Assembly: GCA_963682025.1 (NCBI GenBank)
Contig: OY821519.1
Coordinates: forward strand, 15,752,378 to 15,816,377
DNA length: 64,000 nucleotides
Origin: Cordilura impudica
Lineage: Eukaryota > Arthropoda > Insecta > Diptera > Scathophagidae
Direction: 5' to 3'
Part shown: piece after piece, positions 34,574 through 46,465 of the stretch
How the letters are laid out: the number at the start of each line of letters is the position of its first letter
Position numbering within the stretch: position 1 is the stretch's first letter
Position numbers and translations under genes: made by a program
Notes under the pieces: generated by a model
The model's input: the letters and a program-made list of their open reading frames with translations, nothing else
What the model was told of the DNA's origin: nothing
The model's database searches: none

Positions 34574-36845
34574 TTTAATTAAATATATGTATATTTTTGA
34601 TGATATAATTGTGAACTGGACCTTCCTGAAATCAAAATTTTTGGAAAGTCTTTGGTAATAAAAATATTATAATTGCTGTAAACATTCTAAAATCGTATCG
34701 TTCCGGGGAAAAAATTACTTCAACTGTTGTTTTCTAGGAATAACAAAAATTAGTAATTTTTAGCCCTTCAGAATCTCAGTTAGAACATAGATGAACATAG
34801 ATCCAAATTTCTGTAGCGCTATTACGATTTTTACTTTTTTAAGTTCTATCAAATTTAAATAATTATCTTAAAATTGTTTTTTGTTTTCTAAAAAGGTTAC
34901 TCATATTTTTTTCAGTGTCCTCTTCATATCAAATCTATCCAAGCATGTCTCTTTAGCAGACATTTTTATTTTTTTTTTTTTTTAAGTACTTTTTTTCCAA
35001 CAAATTTTGTTACTTGCTGACCCCCAAAACTCATGCTGCTAGAAAAAGGAAGTCGGTTTCAATTTGATTCGTGTCGTTTTCTTCCATCGTCTCTAGTCCT
35101 CCTACTTTTCCTCCCATTCGTGTATATTACCGTTCCCATATCATCTTGTAGCCTCACATTACACAAGATGATTTCCTAGAGTTCCCTCTTACATCTGTTT
35201 ATTTTGACGCTGTTCATGGTAGAAAGAAGCACAACAATATTTCTTTGTCATCATCATCATAGAATCCAATTCCCCAAATAAAATATATACAGATTAACAA
35301 ATGTTAAACCCAGTTATACTACTCGTATATACACCAATACAATCAAAAAAATTTTCTGTTCACTTTACGTACTCGTTGGCATTAGTCTTCCATATGTTAG
35401 TAGTGTGTTGATTATACATTTAAAAAAAACAACCGAACGGAAAGTGAAAATTTGTGGCTACTTGTTTATAGAAAAAAAAACCCCAAGTTACGACTGTCGC
35501 CTTCCCCTTATTATTTTCGCAGCCGCTCCTTTCCACAAATTCCTAATGCAGTCCATCATAAACTTATACATACATGTGAAAAATTTCGTTTGTGTTGGTT
35601 TATTTCCCATGTAGCGTGTTCATGTTACATTCTCATAACCTTTGCAATGTTTTGTATGTGTATGTTTGATTTTTCTAAAACGTTATTCTCTTGTTTTGTT
35701 GAGGAAAATACACTTTCAGGTTTCTCTAGACTACAAAATGTTGTTGCAGTTTTCTCAATTAACGTTTGGTTTTTTTTTTATTTTGTGCTGCAAAATGTAT
35801 TTGTGGAAATAAATATGAATGTTCTACTTTGTTGAAATTATTTTCCGTCTTTTCTGTTTATTATTGTTAGAGTAGGGAAGCACAATTTTCTGTATTTTTA
35901 TTTCTTTATTTTTCGTAGTAGACTATGCCGGTCATATAGACTATGAAGGATCTACTTAGGACAGTTCAAACTGTGTCTTGCCATTAAGTAGACATATTTG
36001 AAGTGTGAATTTTATCATTGAATCGTGAAAAAATTCAAAATATTCAGGGAAGACCTAAGCAGAATATCTCTTAAAACATTTGACTTATGGGCTCAGTTTA
36101 TTCTTAAGTAATTTTTCTTTAAAATTTATTTTAATCATTCTCAGTGAAGTCATTATAAAAGAATAACATTTTCATTGCTCCAAAGGATTTAATATCAAAG
36201 AGAAATTAAAAGGATGCAAAATATTAAGAACTTTTTATCAGAAACTAAAAAATTAAAGAAAAAAATATGTAAAAGTAATTAAAAATTTATATTGGGAAAA
36301 GCATAAGTAGAAGAAACTGATTGTGAGTTAATAAATGTTTTAATTAAGAAATTAAACAAAAATAATAGTATTGAAAAAAAAAACAATTCCATAAATCTAT
36401 TGTCATATTTTCGAGACCTTATTAGACCCAATGTAGGGCACTGTACAATAAATGTGCCAAATACAAACTTCGACCAACCGACCAAAAACAATGCGTACCA
36501 GAATTAGATAGTCGTACAGTGGGTCTGGGTCGTGTTGAAAAACATTTAACGCTTGCGTTAATAAACACAAAAAAAATTTGTTTTGGTTTTATTTTTGTAA
36601 TTTATTTTCGCTTTATATTTATATCTTTTACATTTATATATGTTTTTTTTTTTTTTTGGCAACAACAACAATAAATTTTTTGTTTGTTGTTTTGGTTTGT
36701 TATTAGCAGTACAAGATTTGAATGCAAATGCGCATGAGATGACAAACGAACATTAAAACAAGAAACAGAGTTGTAAAGAGTATATTCTTGTATTTGGAAA
36801 ATAATTAATAAAATTATAATATGTTAAAAATTGTTTTCCTTTTTT
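34574..36845. other. AT-rich spacer, no gene called
   Basis: Parts (35090-35300, 35500-35640) are less AT-rich and contain CATCTTGT...ACAAGATG, an 8-bp inverted repeat near 35143-35170. The 127-codon frame 35452-35835 has no start context or domain. A 16-bp palindrome TTAACGCTTGCGTTAA lies at 36546-36561. I see no supported gene. Confidence 0.45.
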
Positions 36846-37222
36846 GATGTATAATGATGCGCGGAGGGGTAAAAATCTATTTCACAATACAATCACAAAA
36901 ACAGCGTAAGATGTAAGACGTAAAAAAAATAGGTGTGACTTATGATTGTATTGGTGAAAAAATTATGATATGCAATAACCTTTTTAAAAATGAAAATAGA
37001 AAAATAAAAAAAAATAAAAATTAAGAATGAAAAATGAAAATGAAAAATTAAAAATTAAAAATAAAAATTGAAAAATAAAAAATTAAAAATGAAAAATTAA
37101 AAATAAAAAATTTTAAATTAAAAATAAAAATTAGAAATTGAAAATAAAAAAAGAAAAACAAAATAAAAAATGAAAAATGAAAAAATAAAAATTAAAAATA
37201 AAAATGAAAAATTAAAAATGAG

Positions 37223-37402
37223 TAGGTGAGTAGGCAGCGTGCTCGCCTTTCATGCGGGGGTCGTGGGTTCGATTCCCAACAGAGGCTTTGGTCTGTCGCT
37301 GCATAAATCAGCCAAATGGTCTTTGTCACCCGGCTTATCCCTAGACCCAAATTAAAATACAAATTTACTTTGTATTGTAATTAATATAAAATAAAAATAA
37401 AA
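37223..37402 (+). mobile_element. tRNA-derived SINE (tRNA-Glu-like head)
   Basis: The first 65 bases resemble a tRNA: an A-box-like GTGAGTAGGCAGCGTG, an anticodon arm CTCGC-CTTTCAT-GCGGG that pairs over five positions and shows TTC (Glu) in the loop, and a B box GGTTCGATTCC at 37266-37276. The tail (GCATAAATCAGCC, CTTATCCCTAGACCC) is unrelated to tRNA. TAAAAATGAG lies at both borders (37213-37222 and 37403-37412) and may be the target duplication, although the host is itself simple repeat. It is too degenerate to be a working tRNA gene. Confidence 0.65.
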
Positions 37403-37480
37403 TAAAAATGAGAAATTAAAATTTAAAAATAAAAAATGAAAAATAAAAAATTAAAAATTAAAAATTAAAAAAATAAAACA

Positions 37481-38060
37481 TATATTTCAAAAATTCATAA
37501 CTACTCTGTATTCTTAATCGGACCGGTTTCTGGCATTTCAGCCTTCATCAGCGATTTATTGAACATTGTGCTAATTGTTATGTTTTAATTGAATAGATTG
37601 TTTCTATATGAAATTTTTTCTACTTAGGGCGGCCGCGAGGTTTGAACCATGAACCTTCACATACACTCGTACTTGCACTTTTTGGTCAGCGCTTCTATAC
37701 ACTCACCTAAAGTCAGGCCTACGAGCAGTGTGGTTAGATTCAGTTTTCGTACCATACAGCTTTACTTTGTATCAATTTCAGAAAATACAATTCTGTCCAA
37801 ACAAACAATCGTTATTTTTGAATTTTTGAATATTTTTTGCATTTATACTTCCTTATTTCCACTATACTCAGTTTTTCGTAAGAGTTGTCATATGTACATA
37901 CCTACATATGCACTTTACATATATTTGAGATGACGCTTTCTAGCGAAGAAATTTTTCGGACCGGTCGATTAAGAATACAGTGCAGTTATGAATTTTTGAA
38001 ATAGTTATATGCTTTCTTCTTCTTTACCACGCACCATTTAAACAAAAATTAAAATTTTCA
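37481..38060. mobile_element. Inverted-repeat element inside an S element
   Basis: Left arm 37484-37526 (TTTCAAAAATTCATAACTAC, TCTGTATTCTTAATCGGACC) and right arm 37961-38003 (CCGGTCGATTAAGAATACAG, AGTTATGAATTTTTGAAA) are inverted copies with few differences. The right side continues with CTTTCTTCTTCTTTACCACG, which is also found at 12063 and 19709, so the element probably extends to about 38060. The interior has CTTCATCAGCGATTTATTG and no transposase. The simple repeat on both sides shows it landed within an S core. Confidence 0.7.
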
Positions 38061-39589
38061 TATTAATTACAGTGCATACTAATTACAAAAAAGAAATAAA
38101 AAAAATAAAAATTAAAAATAAAAATTAAAAATTAAAAATCAAAATAAAAAATGAAAAATAAAAAAATAAAAATTAAAAATGAAAAATGAAAAATGAAAAA
38201 TGAAAAATTAAAAATAAAAAATGAAAAATAAAAAATGGAAAATGAAAAATAATAAATAAAAAATGAAAAATGTAAAATAAAAAATGAAAAGCAGAAAATG
38301 AAAAATAAAAAATTAAAAATAAAAATGAAAAATTAAAAATGAAAAATGAAAAATAAAAAATAATAAATGAAAAATGAAAATTAAAATTTAAAAATTAGAA
38401 ATAAAAAACTAAAAATTAAAAATAAAAAATGAAAAATGGATAATAAAAAATTAAAAATCAAAAATGAAACATGAAAAATTAAAAATAAAAAACAAAAATG
38501 AAAAATAAAAAAATTAAAAATAAAAAACTAAAAATTAAAAATGAAAAGTGAAAAATTAAAAATAAAAAATGAAAAAAGAAAAATTAAAAATAAAAAATGA
38601 GAAAGGGAAAAAATAAAATGAAAAAAGGTAAATCAAAAATAAAAAATGACAAATGAAAAATAAAAAATAAAAAATTAAAAATTAAAAAATAAAAATGAAA
38701 AATAAAAAATTGTAAAGGGAAAAATAAAAAATTAAAAATTAACCAGTTGAAATAATAAATAATTTTTCTATTAGCAGAGCCCTGCAGTTGGTTAGCTATA
38801 ACCGATAGATGACGCTTTCTGTTTAATTTTAAAGAAGTACCAAAAAAAATCTTTATTTACTAGATGTTTACACATCTCCCCTGTGATCGGACTCACATGA
38901 TTTTTTTATGGAATTTGATATAGTATGATATATAATTATTGGTGAAATGTACCTAATTAACATTTTCAAATGATATAAAAAATATTTTTTAAAAGTGTTA
39001 TATCGGCTTATATCGCTATTTGGTTATTAGTTTTAAATAATTCTGTTTAAACAACTCTCTTTTTTATATCAGCAATCAATTTAGCTTATTACCTATTTGA
39101 ATTGAAAAATTTTTTTAATAATCTCATTCAAAATATAATTCAATATTACAAACTCTGGACTAAAATATAAGTTACATTTAAAAAGCCCACAAAGAAGTTC
39201 ATTCTTTTAATATTCTGACAAGAACCCTACAAAGCAAAACAAAATAAAAACATTTTATAAGTGAGAGTGAAAATATAAATTTAAGAAAATGTGAGGAAGT
39301 ATTAGCGGGGGGCAAACTGGCATATGAGAAAGAGCAATAAGTTAATAATGTTGTGAGTGTGTGTAAGAGAGTATCAAAAAAAAACGACTACGGGTATCTA
39401 TGTACAAATGGGGAGCAGTAAATCTATCATTATCTTTTTTGCTCTTCAAATGTTGTTGCTGGCTTACCATACTCTACTAGCCGTAGAGTGTTTATGTATG
39501 AGAAACAAACAAAATCAACTATGTTGTTGAGATTTTGGAATGGCTGTGTCTAAATGGTTTTCGTATTTAGTGAGTGAGATCTATACCGT

Positions 39590-40901
39590 GTGTGTTGTGT
39601 TTGCAGCCAAACAGTCGTCATACATTTTACATAAACGTCGCGAATTTTAAAACAAATTATTGCCATCGTATATTTCGTAAATGTTGTTGGCAAAAACAAT
39701 ATAAAATAACTTAAATTTTTATGAAAAAACATATACCATAATGCGAAAAAAACAACAATTACAAGAAAAAAAACAGAATTTATACACAAATCGACAGCAG
39801 CATATGTCTAGAAAAAAAAAATCATTAGCAGCAGCAATAAATAAACCATCTAACCAAACCAAGACAAACATTCAAACCAACGAACTAAGCAACCAGCCAG
39901 CCAAACAATCAAACAATCACTAAGCCTGCTTGCTATACGAACAGCAGCACCACCAGCAACAACACACAGCAACACAAACGACAGCAATAACATTAATAAC
40001 AGCAACAACAGCTACAACAACGGCAGCGCATGCCTATATGTACTCACTGTTGAAAACAACAACAGAAATGAATAAAAAAAAAATATATCGAGTCGCAGCC
40101 ACTTCAACCGTAATCAACTTATTTCAAAAACTACAAATTTCAGTTTCGCTGATACCGTAAGAGATAAACGACGTTTGTGTTGAAAACGTTCGAGCGAAAA
40201 CCAACCAACAAAACAAAATTATTTCAAAAAAATATTTCAATAAAAACAAAACAACCAAAAAAGAAATTTAATAAATTTTTTAAAAATAAAATATTTTAAA
40301 TAAATCATGGATACGGATACTTTAGCAAAAATTAAATACAAAATGCTAAACAAAAATATTTAAAAGCAAAAAAATCTATAAGTTTTTTAAAACGGTCGTT
40401 ATAATTGATTATATCAATAATACAAAACAGAAATTGTTAAAATTTAAAAATATATATATACATATATCTAAAATGTGTCATTCCAATGCAATATTTTGAA
40501 ACTCCCCCCCCAAAAAAAAACACAAAAAATTTGTTTAACCCAAAACAGAATTGGTAAATAAATGTGTAAAAAAGACACTATATAAAAAAAACAAAATTTT
40601 TAAATAAACGTCCGCTTCAAATGAATGTACAAATTAAATAAAAAAAAAAAATACCTCAATTTTTAAATTTAGAAAAAACAAACAAAATTTTAAACAAATT
40701 GTAACAGTTACAAAATTTTATTAAAACAAAAACAGAAAACTCAGGTTCCAAAAAAAAAAAATAATATAAAAAGAATTGTAGAAAATTTTTAACAAAAAAA
40801 AATTTTATTTAGTTGAAAAATTATTAAAAAATATGTTAAAATTAACTAAATTGAATTTTTATTAATTGACAAACGTCAAAGATAAACTTAAAGAAATCAT
40901 T
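39590..40901 (+). other. Probable long 5' leader of the downstream gene
   Basis: The 1.3 kb before the coding exon changes character: A-rich on the sense strand, with CAG/CAA/ACA blocks (39795-40040) such as CAGCAGCACCACCAGCAACA, as in many fly developmental leaders. There is no clear splice acceptor between here and the ATG at 40902, so leader and coding start may be in one exon. The transcription start is not determinable; TTTCAGTTTCG at about 40137 is one initiator-like candidate. Stretches of A and T near 40200-40860 hold no coding frame. Confidence 0.45.
39741..39923 (+). other. Possible upstream ORF in the leader
   Basis: An ATG-started frame of 60 codons, very rich in Lys, Gln and Asn, ends 1 kb before the main start. 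A six-codon ORF starts just upstream at 39721. If the region is leader, these would be uORFs able to lower translation of the main frame. The peptide is low-complexity and resembles nothing known to me. Confidence 0.3.
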
Positions 40902-41991
40902 ATGATTATGGTGCAACATTTGGTGGCAGCAAATGCTCATACATTTGTTAATACTGCAACAAATTCACCTTCACCATCACCACCTTCCGCTAGTTCGAAC
41001 AGTGGTAATAATTTACAATCTCCGTTAGCCTCACCAACAGCTTCCATATCATCACATAATACCACAGCCTCCTCACCGTTATCCTCGCCCGGTAATGATA
41101 ACAGAGATATGGTTACAAAAATGGCTTGCTCCATAAACTCCAACAGTAGTAATAGATCTAGTTGTTCTCCTCTACCACATATACAAAACAATGGAGAATC
41201 TCCGGAATGGTCTCATAGTCAAAAATCACAGGATACGGAAATAATTGCCACAAGCACAACAACAACAACAACAGCAGCACCTGCAAAAGCAGCAGCCGTA
41301 AATAATAAGTTACCAAGTGCCATATATGGAGAAGAACCTGAAATCGAAGAAGATGATGAATTTGTGCAACATCATGCATCCTCGAACTCAACTAATCATA
41401 CACCGTCTACGTCACCAGCCTTATCGGCAAATTCCTTAACGCAACATCCTCGTCGTTTAGAACCAGCAACGGTTACAACAACAGCAACAACAACATTACC
41501 TACAACTCCGGATACATCATCTCTAACTACCTGTCGTCAACAATTTACCGTACTCTACAATCATCTAAGACAACAACCTCCTGCCACAAATCGATTACTC
41601 GATCAAAAATCTCATCATAAGGATCATGTCGCCATGGATATAGAACAACAGAATAGACGCTCTGTTATCACCAGTCGCGAAGAAGAAGAAGACTCCTTGT
41701 CTCAGGAAAGATCTTCTCTCGATCACTTGGCCGACAAGCATATGGTTGAGCATCCCGTCTCTGATCATTATCACACTGATGAGGAGGAGGATTTTGATGA
41801 TGAAGCCCCCTTGGACTTATCGTTACCCACAAAACTTGCCAGCAGAAATCGGGCGCGTAGCTATTCGGGCACAGAATCAGATGATTCCGGTTCAGGTGTT
41901 AATGATCATCATCATCATTTACACGAGTCAAGACGTTTAAAGCCAGAAGAACGTAAAGCAGCCTATAAAAAGTCTTTAATGAAGAGATATT
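40902..41991 (+). CDS. First coding exon of a putative transcriptional regulator with a CtBP-binding motif
   Basis: An open frame of 363 codons plus one base, starting at ATG 40902 (second ATG at 40908; both have A at -3, the latter also G at +4) with an in-frame TAA at 40863. The start is MIMVQHLVAANAH. Residues about 20-140 are Ser/Thr/Pro/Asn-rich; an acidic patch (EEPEIEEDDEF) lies at 144-154; a Thr-rich segment follows; REEEED is at 259-264; an acidic run leads into PLDLSLP at 303-309, the PxDLS motif by which repressors recruit CtBP. Then come RSYSGTESDDSGSG, HHHH (336-339) and a basic end LKPEERKAAYKKSLMKRY. The frame reads on 34 codons but GTAAGT at 41992 is a consensus donor, after which only AT-rich sequence follows. 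No DNA-binding domain is in this exon; it should lie downstream beyond the window. I do not recognise the gene. An alternative N-terminal exon of an ecdysone-response or similar factor (Eip74EF type) is only a guess. Confidence 0.8.
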
Positions 41992-41997
41992 GTAAGT
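41992..41997 (+). other. 5' splice donor (GTAAGT), phase 1
   Basis: ATATT|GTAAGT fits the fly donor consensus. Protein-like composition stops exactly here: the frame beyond reads Lys/Leu/Ile from A/T runs until TAA at 42057. The intron must exceed 22 kb, because no continuing exon is apparent to the window end. Confidence 0.75.
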
Positions 41998-42129
41998 TAA
42001 AAAAAAAATTTATATTAAAAAAATATTTATCTAAAATTGTTCAGAAGAGACTTGTTTAAATTTTTTTATCATTTTTTTTTCGGTAATAAACAAATAATAT
42101 ATTTTTGTTTTATAAAATAAATTCGGGGC

Positions 42130-45100
42130 TATAAATCAATAAAATATTTTTATTTGGCTGTTCAAAATTTGTCAAATTTAATTGTTTATTAATTTTAATA
42201 ATCCGCAGAAATTTTTCCAATTTAATTTCCAAAAAATAATTAATTTTATTTATTCTCTTTTTAAAATACTTTTATGTGGCTGTCCAGAAGTTTTTAACTT
42301 CATTTGTTTATTAAATTTAATGTTCTGTAGAAATTTTTCCAATTTTATTTCCAAAAAATAATTATTTTTTTTTTATAAAAAAAAAACATATTTTTATTAA
42401 ATTTAATTTTGAAATGCTTTTCTTGTCTGTCCAAAATTTGTTAAATTTAATTCCTTATTAATTTAATGCTCTGTAGAAATGTTGCCGATTAAGTTTCAAA
42501 AAAAATAATATTTTTTTCCCTTTTTGAAGAAAAAATTTTTATTTTTTTTATTAAATTCCATTGTTTAAATTGAATATTCTATAGAAAATATTGCAGTTTC
42601 ATTTCCAAAAAAAAAATAATTTTTAACAAAAAAAAAAATTTTTTATTAAAATTAATAAAAATAATTTTAATAAAAAAGAAATAATATTTCTATTAAATTT
42701 AATTTAATTAAAATTCAAAATTTCTAAATTTTAATTGTTAATTAAATTTAATATTATGTAGAAATATTTTTTTAATTAAATTTCTAAATAATAATTATTT
42801 TTTAATAAAACAAACTTAATATTTTTTAAAATGCCTTTATTTGGCTGTACAAAATTTGTTAAATTTCATTGTTTGTTATTCTGCAAAAATATTTCCAATT
42901 GAATTTCCAAAAAATAATTATTTATTTACTTTTTTTTATAAAAAAAAAAAATAATAATATATTATAAAACTTAATTTAAATTGCTTTTATTTGAGTGTTC
43001 AAAATTTGTTAAATTGTATTATTAATTAAATTTAATATTCTGCTGAATTTTTTCCAATTTAATTGCACAAAATAATTATTTATTTTTTATAAAAAAAAAC
43101 TATATTTTATAAAATCTTGATTTTGAAATTCTTTTATGTGGCTGTCAAAAATTTATTAAATTTAATTGTTTATTAAATTTAATATTCTGTAGAAATTTGT
43201 CCAATTACATGTCGAAAAAATAATATTTTTTTCCTCTTTTCTAAATTTAATTCTTTATTACATTAAGTATTCTTTAGAAATTATTCCAATTAATTTACCA
43301 AAAAATTATAGATTTTTTTATAAAATAAATTTAATTTAAAAGTTTTAAAATTTAATTTAAAGTTGTTTAAATCATATTTATTTTTGTTTATTTTATTTAA
43401 TATTCTGTAGAAATTTTTCCAATATAATTTCCAAAAAACTATTGTTTTTTTAACAAAAAATATTTAATAATTTCTTTATTAATTTTATTATGAAAGCTCT
43501 TATTGTCTGTTCAAACTTTTTAAAATTTAAATTTAATATTTTGTAGAAATTTGTCCAATTAAATATCAAAAAAATTATTAATTTTTTCTCTTTATGAATA
43601 AGAGAAAGTTACTAATATTTTTTATTAAACTTAATTCTTTATTAAATTCAGTATTCTTTAGAAATTATTCAAATTCATTTTCCAAAAAACTATAGATTTT
43701 TTATAAAAAAAATTCTCGTAAATTTAATAAATTTAATTTAAAAGTTTTAAAATTTAAATTAAAATTTCTTAAATCAAATTTATTTATATTTATTTAATTT
43801 AATATTCTGTAGAAATTTTTCCAACTAAATGTTCAACAAATAATTAATTTTTTCTCTTTTTTAATAAGAGAAAGTTAATAATATTTTAACTGAATTTAAT
43901 TCTTTGATAAATTGAGCATCCTTTAGAAATTATTCAAATTCATTTTCCAAAAAATTATAGATTTTTTTATAAAAACATTTTGGTAAATTTATTTAATTTA
44001 ACTTAAAGTCTTTTAAATTAAATTTATTTATATTCAATAAATTTAGTATGCCAAAAAAATGATTTTTTTTTATAAAAAATATTTAACAATTTGTTTATTA
44101 ATTTTAATACACAAGTTTTTATTGTCTGTTCAAAATTTTTAAAATTTGAATTTAATATTCTGTAGAAATTTGTCCAATATCCCAAATATCCAAATAATAA
44201 TTAATTTTTTCTCTTCTTTAATAAGAGAAAGTTAATAATATTTTTATTATTAATTTAAACTCTTTATTAAATTTAGTATTCTTTAGAAATTATTTCAATT
44301 CATTTTCCAAAAAATTATAGTTTATTTTTATAAAAAAATGTTTACTAAATTTATTTAATTTAATTTAAAATTTTTTTAATTAAATTTAAAAGTTTTTTAA
44401 ATTAAATTTATTTATGTTTATTAAATATAATATTCTGTAGAAATTTTTCGAATATAATTTCCAGAAATATTATTATTTTTTTAATAAAAAATATTTAATA
44501 ATTTGTTTATTAATTTTAATAGAAAAGTTCAAAATTTTTAAAATTTGAATTTAATATTCTGTAGAAATTTGTCCAATTAAATATCCAAAAAATAATTAAT
44601 TTTCTGACTTTTTAATACGAGAAAGTTAATAATATTTTCATTAAATTTAATTTTTTATTAAATTTATTATTCTTTAGAAATTATTCAAATCCATTTTCCA
44701 AAAAATTATAGAATTTCTTTTTTTAATTTTTACTAAATTTATTTAATGGAATTTAAAAGTTTTTTAAATTAAATTTAAAAGTTTTTTAAATTAAATTTAA
44801 AAGTTTTTTAAATTAAATTTATTTATGTTTATTAAATTTAATATTCTGTAGGAATTTTTTTAACATAATTTCCAAAAAAAATAATTTTAATTAAAAAAAT
44901 TTAATAATTTTGTCTATTCAAAATTTTTAAAATTTAAATTTAATATTCTGTAGAAATTTTTCCAATATAATTTCCAAAAAAAAATAATTTTCATTAAAAA
45001 AATTTAATAATTTTATTGTCTATTCAAAATTTTAAAAATTTTAATTTAATATTCTGTAGAAATTGTTCCAACATAATTTCGAAAAAAAATAATTTCATTT

Positions 45101-45412
45101 AAAAAAAATTAATAATTTTATTGTCTGTTCAGTAGAAATTTTTCCAACATAATTTCCAAAAAAAATTAATTTTAATTAAAAAAATTTAATAATTTTATTG
45201 TCTATTCAAAATTTTTAAAATTTAAATTTAATATTTTGTAGAAATTGTTCCAACATAATTTCGAAAAAAAAATAATTTTAATTAAAAAAATTAAATAATT
45301 TTATTGTCTATTCAAAATTTTTAAAATTTAAATTTAATATTCTGTAGAAATTTTTCCAACATAATTTCTAAAAAAAAATAATTTTCACTAAAAAAAATTT
45401 AATAATTTTATT
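42130..45412 (+). repeat. Degenerate tandem array, core TTTAATATTCTGTAGAAATT
   Basis: About 25 units of 80-160 bp, each containing TTAATATTCTGTAGAAATTT followed by TTCCAA-(TAT)AATTTCCAAAAAA and a T-rich stretch, often with GTCTGTTCAAAATTTTTAAA. Units near 44900-45400 are shorter (about 105 bp) and far more alike than those near 42200, so the array is youngest at its right end. One further unit lies at 46395-46465, beyond an inserted element. It lies just inside the putative first intron. Confidence 0.85.
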
Positions 45413-46391
45413 CACCCCTGTTCTTGAAACCACTATCACAAAAAAAAACTCGTAAATGAAAAAATTCTTAAATCTACGAGTTTTTTGCTGTTCTCTAATT
45501 TCAATAAGAATATTTTTTCTCGTTTTAATTCACATAGAAAAGGCTTTGTGAAATCAAAACAAATGCCCTTTTTTCTACTAAGAAGGTCTTAAGAGATAAA
45601 AAAAACTAATTGATATTTAAACTCTAACATGTTTTTTATTGAACCTTGTCATTATTTTAAAAAATTAGACATTAATTTTATAAAAAAAAAAGAGTTTAAA
45701 AAACGTCTACATTTTGCGCTGATTTAAAAAAAAACTCGTAATAAGTGCTCGATGTTAATAAAACACACTTTTTTCGATGATGCTGTTCTATAACTATAAA
45801 AAAAACTTTTTATTTACACAATCTATTTTCCATTATAATTTTTTCAATTATAACATAGATTCTTTATGCACTAATTATTGCAAATAAAGGAATTAAAAAA
45901 TTTTTTTTCATCAAATCACATATTTTTATTTTTTTTTTTTTTTTGCATATGTTCGAAACAGTAGTGATGCCAGTCAAATCCAATTTATTTGAATATCGAA
46001 ATTAATTTGGTGATGCCTAACTTTTTGAAAATAGAAAAGTCATTTTTATTTGAATGAAATTGAAGAACAAAAACAATTAAATGAACAAATAAGTTGTTAT
46101 TTTAAAAGAAAATATTTTTCTTTATACTTTTTCTATAAACTTAAGGAAAAACATGCACAAAATACTTAAAAGTTTTTTGTGAAACTGAATAAAGAACCAT
46201 ATGGCACCTCGGTTTCTCGGTAACATATGTTCTTAACTCCAACATATGGTTCTTAACTTAAACATATGTTTCCATTAAATAAATAAAAAAAGCGGTTTCA
46301 AGAAACGCAAAATTTCAATTTCATGTGATTTGAAATTTATATATATATATGTTCCTCTTATTCAAATAACAACGTTTCAAGAACAGGGCTG
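45413..46391. mobile_element. TIR DNA element inserted in the tandem array
   Basis: The left end CACCCCTGTTCTTGAAACC and the complement of the right end CAGCCCTGTTCTTGAAACG form 19-bp TIRs with two differences. ATT flanks both sides (45410-45412 and 46392-46394), a 3-bp target duplication, and removing the insert restores an array unit (TTTTATTGTCTATTC). A 3-bp duplication is usual for PIF/Harbinger elements, but the ends alone do not prove that. The interior has a near-tandem ACATATGTT/AACATATGG block (46224-46272) and no transposase frame. Confidence 0.8.
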
Positions 46392-46465
46392 ATTGTCTAT
46401 TCATTTATTAATTTTTTTAAAATTTAAATTTTATATTCTGTAGAAATTTTTAAAATTTTATTTTT

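Larger units (their letters stand above)
36846..38902 (+). mobile_element. S element interrupted by a SINE and an inverted-repeat element
   Basis: The left arm (GGGGTAAAAATCTATTTCAC, AATAGGTGTGACTTATGAT, AATTATGATATGCAATAACC) has a decayed terminal repeat (GATGTATAATGATG at 36846). The simple-repeat core runs 36985-37212, 37413-37470 and 38090-38735. The right arm is AACCAGTTGAAATAATAAAT, AGCAGAGCCCTGCAG, TAGATGACGCTTTCTG, ending in AGATGTTTACACATC (38862-38876) and TCCCCTGTGATCGGACTCAC. It belongs to the subfamily with ATTATGATATG in the left arm, shared with 52125 and 63629. Confidence 0.8.

Noticed and set aside
35452..35835. 127-codon plus-strand frame in a less AT-rich patch
   Set aside because: No ATG at a plausible position with context, no domain, and the C-terminal half is Phe/Val-rich low complexity.
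37223..37290. Functional tRNA-Glu gene
   Set aside because: The acceptor stem does not form and sequence after the B box departs from a tRNA; a SINE head explains it better.
40866..40901. TTG start upstream of the main ATG
   Set aside because: The 12 codons before 40902 contain no ATG and follow a stop immediately; eukaryotic initiation at the ATG is far likelier.
41992..42059. Extension of the main reading frame to TAA at 42057-42059
   Set aside because: A consensus splice donor lies at 41992 and the last residues come from A/T runs, so the frame is intronic there.
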